Source of the DNA: a virus
Strand: one strand, 5' to 3'
IMG/VR virus record: IMGVR_UViG_3300017763_004709
Span: 1-64,000 of that record
DNA length: 64,000 nt
Position numbers and translations under genes: made by a program. Each line of letters begins with the position of its first letter. Within the stretch, counting starts at the first letter, position 1. Below are positions 43,955 to 50,811 of this stretch, in pieces. A model generated the notes under the pieces. It saw nothing but the letters and a program-made list of their open reading frames with translations. It was not told the DNA's origin and did not search any database.

Positions 43955-44644
43955 ATTAAGAACTCTTTAAAACAACAAGAATACTATCGTCTAATAGAAA
44001 AATATGACTTACTATTTTTAACAGGCGCAGCGGGTACTGGAAAAACCTATGTAGCATGTAACTCAGCTTTAAATTTTTTAGAAAGAGGTCTTATTGAAAA
44101 AATTATTATAACAAGACCTGTTGTAGCTACAGAAGATATAGGTTTTTTACCTGGAACTTTAGAAGAAAAAATAAATCCTTTTATGGACCCTATACTAGGA
44201 GTATTATCAGAGATTTATAATCCTAAAGAAATAAAAAGGATGGTTGCTAATAATGTTATAGAGGCAGTTCCGTTAGCTTATATGAGAGGAAGAACTTTTT
44301 CTAACTCTTTTATAATACTTGATGAAGCTCAGAATACTACTCAAAAACAGATGAGTATGTTTTTAACTAGATTTGGCAGAAATATTAAGTGTTGCGTAAC
44401 AGGAGACTTACTACAATCAGATTTACCTACTAGAGAAAATGGATTAAACTGGGCGTCATCAAAACTAAGCCCCTCAGAGTTAGTAGCTTTTCTTACTTTT
44501 ACTAGTGATCACGTTGTAAGAAGTCCTTTAGTCAAAGAAATTATGAGATATTTATATGCAGAAGAAACGTCGTATCCCATTAAAAAAACTTTTAGAGCTG
44601 GAAGCCTTGAGTCTATTGCCCCGAGAGAGGTCGTTAATAGTTAG
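43955..44644 (+). CDS. phoH: PhoH-like ATPase, probable ATT start
   Basis: A 229-residue PhoH protein. Walker A FLTGAAGTGKT (about residues 22-32), IIITRPVV, then FIILDEAQNTT (Walker B) and CCVTGDLLQSD. All of the Walker A region lies upstream of the first ATG (44183), and no ATG, GTG or TTG occurs before it in frame. ATT at 43955 is preceded by AAAGGAAG at a good distance, so translation probably starts there. PhoH is common in marine phages and linked to phosphate stress; its activity is RNA- or ATP-related. Confidence 0.85.
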   Translation: MKNSLKQQEYYRLIEKYDLLFLTGAAGTGKTYVACNSALNFLERGLIEKIIITRPVVATEDIGFLPGTLEEKINPFMDPILGVLSEIYNPKEIKRMVANNVIEAVPLAYMRGRTFSNSFIILDEAQNTTQKQMSMFLTRFGRNIKCCVTGDLLQSDLPTRENGLNWASSKLSPSELVAFLTFTSDHVVRSPLVKEIMRYLYAEETSYPIKKTFRAGSLESIAPREVVNS

Positions 44645-44747
44645 TATTAAAAAGGCTCAAAGGGATTATCCTCAAATAACTCCCAAAATGTATGCTGCAT
44701 TTAATGGTATATACGATAGCTATTTTTATACAGGAGAAGAGCAATGA
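44556..44747 (+). CDS. Small hypothetical protein, 63 aa
   Basis: The first 89 bases overlap the 3' end of phoH in another frame. The C-terminal half, IVSIKKAQRDYPQITPKMYAA, looks like coding sequence beyond phoH. The stop overlaps the next ATG as ATGA. Unrecognised; the real start may be later. Confidence 0.45.
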   Translation: MQKKRRIPLKKLLELEALSLLPRERSLIVSIKKAQRDYPQITPKMYAAFNGIYDSYFYTGEEQ

Positions 44748-44905
44748 TAAGTAAAGAAAGATATTGTAAGTCTTGCGGTCATAGATGCCACTGTTATTCT
44801 CCTGATTGTTCTGAGTGTAAAAATGATGTATGCATAAGTTGTAAATGTTCTTCTAGTGAGAAGAGCTTTTGGCCTGATAATCCAGGAGAAGCATACTCTA
44901 TTTAA
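44744..44905 (+). CDS. Cys-rich zinc-ribbon-like small protein, 53 aa
   Basis: Eight cysteines lie in the first 35 residues: YCKSCGHRCHCYSPDCSEC, then CISCKC. This pattern would bind one or two zinc ions. ATGA overlap with the preceding gene. Possibly an RNA, DNA or protein adaptor; the family is not recognised. Confidence 0.6.
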   Translation: MISKERYCKSCGHRCHCYSPDCSECKNDVCISCKCSSSEKSFWPDNPGEAYSI

Positions 44906-44915
44906 GGAGATTTTT

Positions 44916-45050
44916 ATGCCCGTAAAAAAAGTAAAAGGCGGTTATAAGTGGGGAACCACTGGAAAAGTTTACAAAACTAAAAAAGCTGCAACTAAGCAAG
45001 CTAGAGCCGCTTATGCAAACGGTTATAAAGGTAAAAAAAGGAGAAAGTAA
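44916..45050 (+). CDS. Small Lys-rich protein, 44 aa
   Basis: A strong AAGGAGA ribosome site precedes ATG 44916. The protein starts MPVKKVKGGYKWGTTGKVY and contains KKAATKQARAAYANGY with a final KGKKRRK. First of a run of basic mini-proteins typical of large marine phages; they may bind nucleic acid or virion DNA. Exact function unknown. Confidence 0.65.
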   Translation: MPVKKVKGGYKWGTTGKVYKTKKAATKQARAAYANGYKGKKRRK

Positions 45051-45051
45051 T

Positions 45052-45093
45052 ATGCCACATTACGGTAGAAAAGGTAAAGGAAGAAAGAAGTAA
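45052..45093 (+). CDS. Tiny basic peptide, 13 aa
   Basis: MPHYGRKGKGRKK, starting one base after the previous stop, with GGAG in range. Too short for statistics, but it sits in a row of basic genes with similar endings. May be a real peptide. Confidence 0.35.
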   Translation: MPHYGRKGKGRKK

Positions 45094-45117
45094 TTATACT
45101 TATAAAGGAGATATAAT

Positions 45118-45270
45118 ATGCCTAAAATGAAAACAAAAGCCCCTAAATATACAGTAGGTAAAAAACCAGCTAAAAAGGCTGCAGCGAAAAAAGGACTTAC
45201 TGCTGCTCAAAAAAAACTGCCCCCAGCACTTCAAAAAGCTATACTTAAAAAAATGAAAGGCAAGAAGTAA
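45118..45270 (+). CDS. Lys/Ala-rich protein, 50 aa
   Basis: AAAGGAGAT precedes ATG 45118. The protein reads KPAKKAAAKKGLTAAQKK in the middle and ends LKKMKGKK, with a histone H1-like Lys/Ala composition. Likely a DNA-condensing or virion-internal protein (inference from composition). Confidence 0.6.
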   Translation: MPKMKTKAPKYTVGKKPAKKAAAKKGLTAAQKKLPPALQKAILKKMKGKK

Positions 45271-45273
45271 CTA

Positions 45274-45450
45274 ATGGCTGCAACACCTACCAATCCTAGT
45301 CTTTGGTCTAGAGCTAAGACTCAGGCAAAAAAGAAGTTTAACGTTTATCCTTCTGCATATGCTAATGCATGGGCAGCTAAATGGTATAAGTCTAAAGGCG
45401 GTAAATGGAAAGGTGCTCCTACCAATAAAGTGAGAAAAAAACGTGGCTAA
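45274..45450 (+). CDS. Small basic protein, 58 aa
   Basis: The fixed pattern WSRAKTQAKKKFNVYPSAYA and NAWAAKWYKSKGGKW is familiar from hypothetical proteins of marine phages. It starts three bases after the previous stop. Its end overlaps the DUF5872-like gene, giving a coupled pair. Confidence 0.65.
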   Translation: MAATPTNPSLWSRAKTQAKKKFNVYPSAYANAWAAKWYKSKGGKWKGAPTNKVRKKRG

Positions 45451-45670
45451 AGGCGGGTTAGGTAAATGGTTTTCTGAACAATGGGTTGATGTTAAAACAG
45501 GCAAACCTTGTGGAAGATCAGGCAAAAAAGATAAAAGAAAATATCCCGCCTGTAGACCTAAAGCAGTTGCTTCTAGAATAACTAAACAAGAAGCAGCTAA
45601 GAAAAAAGGCCGTAAAAAAGTTAAATGGTCTGTGACCTCTTCCGGTAAAAAGAGAAAGTCAAAAAAATAA
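45443..45670 (+). CDS. DUF5872-like basic protein
   Basis: A 75-residue protein with EQWVDVKTGKPCGRSGKKD and KYPACRPKAVASRI, the two conserved cysteine-bearing blocks I associate with DUF5872 of phages and giant viruses. The start is GTG at 45443, inside the end of the previous gene. The C-terminus is Lys/Arg-rich. Function unknown. Confidence 0.65.
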   Translation: MAKGGLGKWFSEQWVDVKTGKPCGRSGKKDKRKYPACRPKAVASRITKQEAAKKKGRKKVKWSVTSSGKKRKSKK

Positions 45671-45681
45671 GGAGAGTTTAT

Positions 45682-45849
45682 ATGATTAGTAAAATATTAT
45701 CTTGGACTAAATCAAAACTTAAAGAAAGAACTTCATGGGACGGAATAGCCTTAGTTGGAACTGGCGTAGTAATGATTATGATGCCTATAGATCTAGTAGC
45801 TTATGCAGCTATAGCATGGGGACTGTGGACTATTTGGAAAAGTGAATAG
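45682..45849 (+). CDS. Small membrane protein, 55 aa
   Basis: GGAGAG precedes ATG 45682. A basic start (KSKLKERTSWDG) leads to a 30-residue hydrophobic region with two short helices (ALVGTGVVMIMMPIDLVAY...WGLW). It follows the basic cluster. Possibly a virion or membrane-adaptation protein. Confidence 0.55.
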   Translation: MISKILSWTKSKLKERTSWDGIALVGTGVVMIMMPIDLVAYAAIAWGLWTIWKSE

Positions 45850-45855
45850 TATACT

Positions 45856-46134
45856 ATGTTAGAAATTATACAACAGATGGCCTCAGATAGACTATGGATT
45901 TATACTGCTTTAGCAGGTAGTCTGTTTGGGGCTATATTTGTAGCCTATGTTAGCACTACTAAATTAGGTCTTTGGACATATGCTAAGATAGATAAAATGT
46001 TAGATCTACTAATAGATAGATTAGGATGGACTTGGTTAGAGCAACCAAAAGACGCTTGGAAGCAAAAGCTACCAAAAGGTCTTATCAAAAAAATAGACGA
46101 TATAGATAACAGATTAAAATACCTAGAAAAGTAA
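45856..46134 (+). CDS. Single-pass membrane protein, 92 aa
   Basis: One membrane helix at about residues 14-33, then an amphipathic tail with WLEQPKDAWKQKLPKG and a short coiled end. Unrecognised. It lies six bases after the preceding small membrane gene and probably shares its transcript. Confidence 0.55.
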   Translation: MLEIIQQMASDRLWIYTALAGSLFGAIFVAYVSTTKLGLWTYAKIDKMLDLLIDRLGWTWLEQPKDAWKQKLPKGLIKKIDDIDNRLKYLEK

Positions 46135-46142
46135 CTATTATT

Positions 46143-46171
46143 TTGGTATATATGTTAATATATGATAAAAT
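46143..46171 (+). promoter_or_regulatory. Candidate promoter
   Basis: TTGGTA, 17 bases, TAAAAT, twelve bases before the ATG at 46184, with AAGGAGA between them. Confidence 0.45.
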
Positions 46172-46183
46172 AAGGAGATAATT

Positions 46184-46543
46184 ATGGCAAAAGCTAAAAA
46201 TGCTAGACGGTTACCTAGCGGCAAGTTAGAATACAGAGGAGAAACCTATCCTGGATTCAACAAGCCTAAAAGAAATACTTCATCCTCTAAGCATAAACAA
46301 GTTGTTTTAGCTAAAAAAGGAGAAGACATAAAAGTAGTTAGGTTTGGTCATAAAGATTATGGGCATAATTATTCTGAAGATGCAAGAAAAAATTATTTAC
46401 AAAGAAGCGCAGGAATAAGAGATAAATCAGGAAGACTAACTAAAGATGACAAGTTTTCTGCTAATTATTGGGCTAGAAAAGAGCTATGGGCAGGATCTGG
46501 AGGCTCTAAGAAGTCTCCTAAAAAAGGTGGACCTAGAAAATGA
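46184..46543 (+). CDS. Conserved phage basic protein, 119 aa
   Basis: Contains VRFGHKDYGHNYSEDARKNY and KDDKFSANYWARKELWAG, blocks I recall from phage hypothetical proteins adjacent to structural genes. Strong ribosome site AAGGAGA. The C-terminus is Lys/Gly-rich. May be a virion component. Overlaps the next start as ATGA. Confidence 0.6.
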   Translation: MAKAKNARRLPSGKLEYRGETYPGFNKPKRNTSSSKHKQVVLAKKGEDIKVVRFGHKDYGHNYSEDARKNYLQRSAGIRDKSGRLTKDDKFSANYWARKELWAGSGGSKKSPKKGGPRK

Positions 46544-46857
46544 TTATTAAAGATAGTGAAGGCCAAGAAGCCAGAATGATTAAAGCTAAAGTAAGAAAAA
46601 TGATAGCACAGAATCAAGAATTACTAAGTATGATAAAAGAAAATATGGACGTAGAAGAGTGGGTTCAGAATAAAATAGTTTTAGCGTCTCACAATATAGA
46701 TGCTATATATGATTATATGAAATACTCCTCTGACCCTGTAGAGACGCAACTAGAAGAAGACTCAGATAGTGTAACTATAACACTAGCATTAGAAGAAGAG
46801 ATAGACTCTTCTGATGTAATAGAAATATCTTTAACAGATAATTCTTTAGATGCCTAA
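46540..46857 (+). CDS. Acidic hypothetical protein, 105 aa
   Basis: The helical first half (KVRKMIAQNQELLSMIKEN) and a very acidic second half make it a contrast to the basic proteins upstream. Similar small proteins accompany portal or DNA-packing genes in some phages, but no firm match. Overlaps the SET gene by eight bases. Confidence 0.5.
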   Translation: MIIKDSEGQEARMIKAKVRKMIAQNQELLSMIKENMDVEEWVQNKIVLASHNIDAIYDYMKYSSDPVETQLEEDSDSVTITLALEEEIDSSDVIEISLTDNSLDA

Positions 46858-47263
46858 AGAGTATTTAATATCAGAGGCATTTAATAATGTTTTTTGTACC
46901 TTAGCACCTTCACCAATACATGGTGTAGGTGTTTTTGCGCTAAAAGACATACCCAAAAATATAATTGTATTTTCTTCTATATCATGGGATACCTTAGACA
47001 ACTCTATTCTAAAAAAGCTAGATGAAAGTGTACTACTTGAGTATGCTAAAAAATTTAAAACATCTTATGAAGGATTAAAGATCCCTGCTAGAGGGTATAA
47101 TTCAATTGACTTTAGATTTTACTTAAACCACGCTACTTCTTGTAATCTTAATTATGATTCAGAGAATGATTTAATCATAAGTAAAGATACTATTTATAAA
47201 AATACTGAATTAACAATAAACTATAAAGCTTACGGACTTAGCATTGATAACAGTTTTCACTAA
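46850..47263 (+). CDS. SET-domain protein lysine methyltransferase-like
   Basis: A 137-residue SET domain. SPIHGVGVFALKDIPKN is the N-terminal part, FYLNHATSCNLNY the NHxxxxN motif, and TELTINYKAYG the final E-x-T-x-x-Y strand. SET enzymes move methyl from SAM to lysine; short viral forms exist. The target may be a basic phage or host protein, such as the Lys-rich products encoded upstream. That link is speculation. Confidence 0.8.
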   Translation: MPKEYLISEAFNNVFCTLAPSPIHGVGVFALKDIPKNIIVFSSISWDTLDNSILKKLDESVLLEYAKKFKTSYEGLKIPARGYNSIDFRFYLNHATSCNLNYDSENDLIISKDTIYKNTELTINYKAYGLSIDNSFH

Positions 47264-47642
47264 CGGATGTTATGATATCTTACATCCTGGACATATAGAT
47301 TTGTTTAACTATGCCTCTACATTAGGTGATAGACTAATAGTATGTCTAGACAGTGACGATAGGGTAAGAAGAAATAAAGGTTTTTGTAGACCTATAAACA
47401 CTTTAGGTATTAGATCTAAAATTATAGGAGCTTTAAAACCTGTAACGTCGGTAATATCTTTTGATTCTGATGATGATTTATGTTCTATATTTGATACTTA
47501 TAACGCTGACTTATTAGTCATTGGAGAAGAATATAAATACAAAAATATTGTAGGCGAAGATTTTGTAAAGAAAGTTATATTTTATGAACGAGACAATAGA
47601 TACTCAACAACTAACATCATTAAGAGTATTAATAATAGGTGA
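47244..47642 (+). CDS. Heptose-phosphate adenylyltransferase-like (HldE C-domain)
   Basis: A 132-residue nucleotidyltransferase. FTNGCYDILHPGHIDLF has the HxGH motif, followed by CLDSDDRVRRNKG and the end ERDNRYSTTNII. This corresponds to the second half of bifunctional HldE, here a separate protein. It activates heptose-1-phosphate to ADP-heptose or a similar donor. TTG start overlapping the SET gene by 20 bases. Confidence 0.75.
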   Translation: MITVFTNGCYDILHPGHIDLFNYASTLGDRLIVCLDSDDRVRRNKGFCRPINTLGIRSKIIGALKPVTSVISFDSDDDLCSIFDTYNADLLVIGEEYKYKNIVGEDFVKKVIFYERDNRYSTTNIIKSINNR

Positions 47643-48378
47643 GTCATGTCTGGATGAGTACAGGCTAGGTTCTGTAACTAGAATATCTCCAGAGGCTCCT
47701 GTACCTGTTATACAGTTTAAAGAGTTAAATACTGTAGAAGGTATGGCTGCTAATGTTAAAAATAATGTTCAAGCTTTTAATGTAGGTAACATAGATTTAA
47801 TAACTAATAGATCTAAAATTATTAAAAGAAGATTTATAGATATAAAATCTAATCAACAATTACTACGAGAAGACATAGGCGACTCTGTATCCTCGTTAAT
47901 AGACTATAATATAAAAGTAATGAGTTCTAATGATTATGATGTAGTCATAATTTCTGACTACTGTAAAGGGCTATTAACACCTGATACGGCCAAACTAGTA
48001 TGTGAAAAATTTAAACATAAGGTGTATGTAGACACTAAAAAAGAAGACTTAAGTTGTTTTCCATATTCTATTATAAAAATAAATGAATATGAGGATAATA
48101 GTAGTTATAACTTACCTCTATCTTCTACTAAAATAGTAACTTTAGGGTCTAAAGGTTCGGTATGCGAAGGTGTATTCTCTAGGCCTTCTCCTGTAAAAGT
48201 TCATGATGTTACGGGGGCTGGAGACGTATTTTTATCTTCTCTTGCAGTATTAAATAGTTTTAACTCTATTCATGACTCTATAGACTTAGCAAATAAACTT
48301 GCGTCTTATTCAGTAGAACACTTTGGAACATATGTTATAAATCAACTAGATATAGAAAGGGCTTTTAATGAGACTTGA
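47584..48378 (+). CDS. PfkB sugar kinase-like (HldE N-domain)
   Basis: A 264-residue ribokinase-type enzyme. RVLIIGESCLDEYRLG opens the domain, RISPEAPVPVI is the HldE-like substrate loop, and VHDVTGAGDVFLSSL holds the catalytic Asp. It is the first half of HldE and phosphorylates heptose-7-phosphate in that family. The start overlaps the adenylyltransferase by 59 bases in another frame. Together the two rebuild HldE as separate, swapped genes. Confidence 0.8.
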   Translation: MNETIDTQQLTSLRVLIIGESCLDEYRLGSVTRISPEAPVPVIQFKELNTVEGMAANVKNNVQAFNVGNIDLITNRSKIIKRRFIDIKSNQQLLREDIGDSVSSLIDYNIKVMSSNDYDVVIISDYCKGLLTPDTAKLVCEKFKHKVYVDTKKEDLSCFPYSIIKINEYEDNSSYNLPLSSTKIVTLGSKGSVCEGVFSRPSPVKVHDVTGAGDVFLSSLAVLNSFNSIHDSIDLANKLASYSVEHFGTYVINQLDIERAFNET

Positions 48379-48721
48379 AGGTTTTGTAAAAAAAGGATGG
48401 GGTCACGAACTTATTTGGGCAACAAATGATAAATATTGTGGCAAACTGATGAAGTTTAATGAAGGTGCTAAGTTTTCTATGCATTTTCATAAAGATAAAG
48501 AAGAGACTTGGTATGTATTAGGCGGCGAGTTTATAGTTCATTGGATTAATACTTTTGATGCCTCTAAGATAAGTACAAAAATTAAAGAGGGAGATACTTG
48601 GCATAATGAACCTTGTAGCCCTCATCAATTAGAATGTTTAAAAGAGGGTACTATATTAGAAGTTAGTACTCCAGACAGCGTAGAAGATAATTATAGAGTG
48701 TCTCCTGGGGATTCTCAATGA
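48368..48721 (+). CDS. Cupin, sugar-phosphate isomerase-like
   Basis: A 117-residue single cupin. FSMHFHKDKEETWYVLGGEF has the metal-binding H-x-H-x4-E pattern, and PCSPHQL the second His. It resembles the cupin part of mannose-6-phosphate isomerases. The start overlaps the kinase gene by eleven bases, so it belongs to the sugar operon. It probably isomerises or binds a sugar phosphate. Confidence 0.72.
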   Translation: MRLEGFVKKGWGHELIWATNDKYCGKLMKFNEGAKFSMHFHKDKEETWYVLGGEFIVHWINTFDASKISTKIKEGDTWHNEPCSPHQLECLKEGTILEVSTPDSVEDNYRVSPGDSQ

Positions 48722-48731
48722 TACAATTAGT

Positions 48732-48760
48732 TTGACACTTACTTTTTTATTAAGTATTAT
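48732..48760 (+). promoter_or_regulatory. Strong sigma-70-like promoter of the UV endonuclease operon
   Basis: TTGACA, exactly 17 bases, TATTAT, 25 bases before the ATG at 48786. The -35 box is a perfect consensus. Confidence 0.75.
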
Positions 48761-48785
48761 ATAGTATAACCATATAGGATCTACA

Positions 48786-49853
48786 ATGGAATATTTCAAT
48801 AAAACTAGTGAAGACTGGCGTATTTCTCAATGCTGTCAGTTCCATGATAAAGCAAAAGCTAAATCTTACAATTTTGGAACTACTACTAAAACTTATGCTC
48901 TAAAAGAGGGCGGAAAAGAAAGAGTGCAACAAAAAGCTTTACATAATTGTAATCAGCTTTTATCTGTGCTAAAAAATCATTTCCCTACACAACCTAAAAA
49001 TCTAAGAGCTTGGAGAATATCTTCAGAGCTTTTTCCTTGCTACACTTTAGATTTTACTAAGCCTTGGTACGAAGAAATTTGGGATGACATTTGTGCTATA
49101 CTAGAAGAATGCGGTAGACTAGCAAAAAAACATGAAGTAAGACTCAGTGTGCATCCTGGACAGTATACTGTTCTAGCGTCTAACAAAGCTGAGGTAGTAG
49201 AAAACTCTATTAAAGATTTAGAGTATCATGCTCTATATGGTAGTTTGATGGGATTACCCGCTAAAGACTTTGTAATGAATATTCATCTTCAGGGTCTATA
49301 TGGAGGAAAGCACGAAGACGGCATAAAGCGTTTTGCTACTAATTTTCATTACCTATCTGACTACGCCCAACAGTGTCTTACTGTAGAAAATGAAGATAAA
49401 CCTAATGGTTATGATATAAGACATACTATAGAGCTATCTAAGCGTGTACCTATTCGCTGTTGTTTAGACACTCACCATTATGCATGCCATAGAATGAGAG
49501 AGTCGGAAAAAGTTGTACTAGAAGGCAAAACTGTTAATAGGAAGATTAGGGATGTAGAACATATTACTTATACCCATGAGTACTTTGCAGAGGCTGTAGT
49601 ATCTTGGAAAGGGGTTAGACCTTTATTTCACGTGTCTCAATCTTTCCCTCCAGAAAATTCTGCCTATTGGATGAAGCCTAATGCTCACTCAGAAGTATTC
49701 TGGGATGAAGAACTTATGGCAAATCATGTGCCTATGTTACAGTATGCAGACTTTGATATAGAAGCTAAACATAAAGAAGTAGCCGTACTAGGTTTTTACA
49801 ATTTTATAAAAGAAGAAGAAGAGCTAGCAGGAGAGCCCTTAGTAGCAATATGA
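48786..49853 (+). CDS. uvsE: UV damage endonuclease UvsE/UvdE-like
   Basis: A 355-residue TIM-barrel nuclease. Motifs include RISSELFPCYT, VRLSVHPGQYTVLAS (metal-binding His), NIHLQGLYGGK, LTVENED and CCLDTHHYACH, which follow the UVDE family pattern. It nicks DNA 5' to UV photoproducts and so starts excision repair. This would help a virus in sunlit water. It has its own consensus promoter. Length is slightly above the family norm. Confidence 0.9.
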   Translation: MEYFNKTSEDWRISQCCQFHDKAKAKSYNFGTTTKTYALKEGGKERVQQKALHNCNQLLSVLKNHFPTQPKNLRAWRISSELFPCYTLDFTKPWYEEIWDDICAILEECGRLAKKHEVRLSVHPGQYTVLASNKAEVVENSIKDLEYHALYGSLMGLPAKDFVMNIHLQGLYGGKHEDGIKRFATNFHYLSDYAQQCLTVENEDKPNGYDIRHTIELSKRVPIRCCLDTHHYACHRMRESEKVVLEGKTVNRKIRDVEHITYTHEYFAEAVVSWKGVRPLFHVSQSFPPENSAYWMKPNAHSEVFWDEELMANHVPMLQYADFDIEAKHKEVAVLGFYNFIKEEEELAGEPLVAI

Positions 49854-50122
49854 TAGATTATAAATTTAATGAAGATCAATATATAAAAGAATTTAAAAAG
49901 TATGTTGATTCCACTTATAACCAACACTATTCTAATAATAAATTTCAATCTACTGAAGTAATTATTGATAGAGGTCATGGAACAGGTTTCTGTATGGGAA
50001 GTATAGATAAATACTCTAATAGGTATGGTAAGAAGGGCACTGTAGAAGATGCTCGTAAAGATTTAATGAAGATATTACACTATACTCTACTTCAGCTGTA
50101 TATACACGATAGTAACTATTAG
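49850..50122 (+). CDS. DUF3310-like protein
   Basis: A 90-residue protein. The second half, GFCMGSIDKYSNRYGKKG...DARKDLMKILHY, resembles the DUF3310 core (x-G-N-x-x-K-Y-x-x-R). This family is common in phages and annotated by some as nucleotide-kinase-like. ATGA overlap with uvsE. Assignment is by pattern only. Confidence 0.5.
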   Translation: MIDYKFNEDQYIKEFKKYVDSTYNQHYSNNKFQSTEVIIDRGHGTGFCMGSIDKYSNRYGKKGTVEDARKDLMKILHYTLLQLYIHDSNY

Positions 50123-50133
50123 AGGAGTTATTA

Positions 50134-50529
50134 ATGACTAAATATTTATTTAGGAACCCAGAAGTTCCTGGGCAAATTGAACGAGAAATAATTGCTAGAA
50201 ATCTAGTAAGAAATTTAGAGAAACTAGGTAAGTTTCAAATAGAGCAATTATCTGGGGAAAGCTGGACACATTTAAAAATACATGCCCCTGATAATTTACT
50301 TAAAATATTTAAAGGAATAAAAAGTACTAAATATAAACCTATTATAAAAGGTAAACACGTATTTATGTATATAGATAGTAATGTTACGTCATTAGACGTG
50401 AGAATGTTTATAGGAGAGTTAATAGCGTGTATAAATACTAAGAATAATAAATTATCTCATAGAATTAGAAGAAAAATAGGAATTTTTCTATTTAATTTAG
50501 CAAAACTAATATATAAACCTAAAAAATAA
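50134..50529 (+). CDS. Hypothetical protein, 131 aa
   Basis: Basic protein, unrecognised. It starts with MTKYLFRNPEVPGQIER and contains LIACINTKNNKLSHRIRRK near the C-terminus. A good AGAGGAG site lies upstream. No membrane segments or catalytic motif were seen. Confidence 0.6.
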   Translation: MTKYLFRNPEVPGQIEREIIARNLVRNLEKLGKFQIEQLSGESWTHLKIHAPDNLLKIFKGIKSTKYKPIIKGKHVFMYIDSNVTSLDVRMFIGELIACINTKNNKLSHRIRRKIGIFLFNLAKLIYKPKK

Positions 50530-50538
50530 GGAATAACT

Positions 50539-50808
50539 ATGTCAGAAGATAAAGATGTCAAAAAACCTATAAAAGCTATTAACCCAGAAGATGTAGCAGA
50601 ACAGTTAGATATTATTGTATCTTTCTTAGGCGCAATAGAAAGCTCCAGAGACGAAATTAATAAAAGAGTAAAGCATTTAAAAGAAGAATACGGATTACAA
50701 TCCACAGCTGTTAGAGCTGCTGCGACTGTTCTACATAAGCAAAATCAAGAACAGTTAGATGAAAAAGAGTCTCAAATTAGAAACATTTTAGATATTTGTA
50801 AAGGTTAG
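50539..50808 (+). CDS. Coiled-coil hypothetical protein, 89 aa
   Basis: Charged, almost wholly helical protein (AEQLDIIVSFLGAIESSRDEI and further heptads). Unrecognised. Could be a small partner or virion protein. Nine bases separate it from the gene before and three from the gene after. Confidence 0.55.
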   Translation: MSEDKDVKKPIKAINPEDVAEQLDIIVSFLGAIESSRDEINKRVKHLKEEYGLQSTAVRAAATVLHKQNQEQLDEKESQIRNILDICKG

Positions 50809-50811
50809 AAT

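Noticed and set aside
44183-44644. PhoH starting at ATG 44183
   Set aside because: It would lose the Walker A motif, which lies in the same frame upstream with a good ribosome site before ATT 43955.
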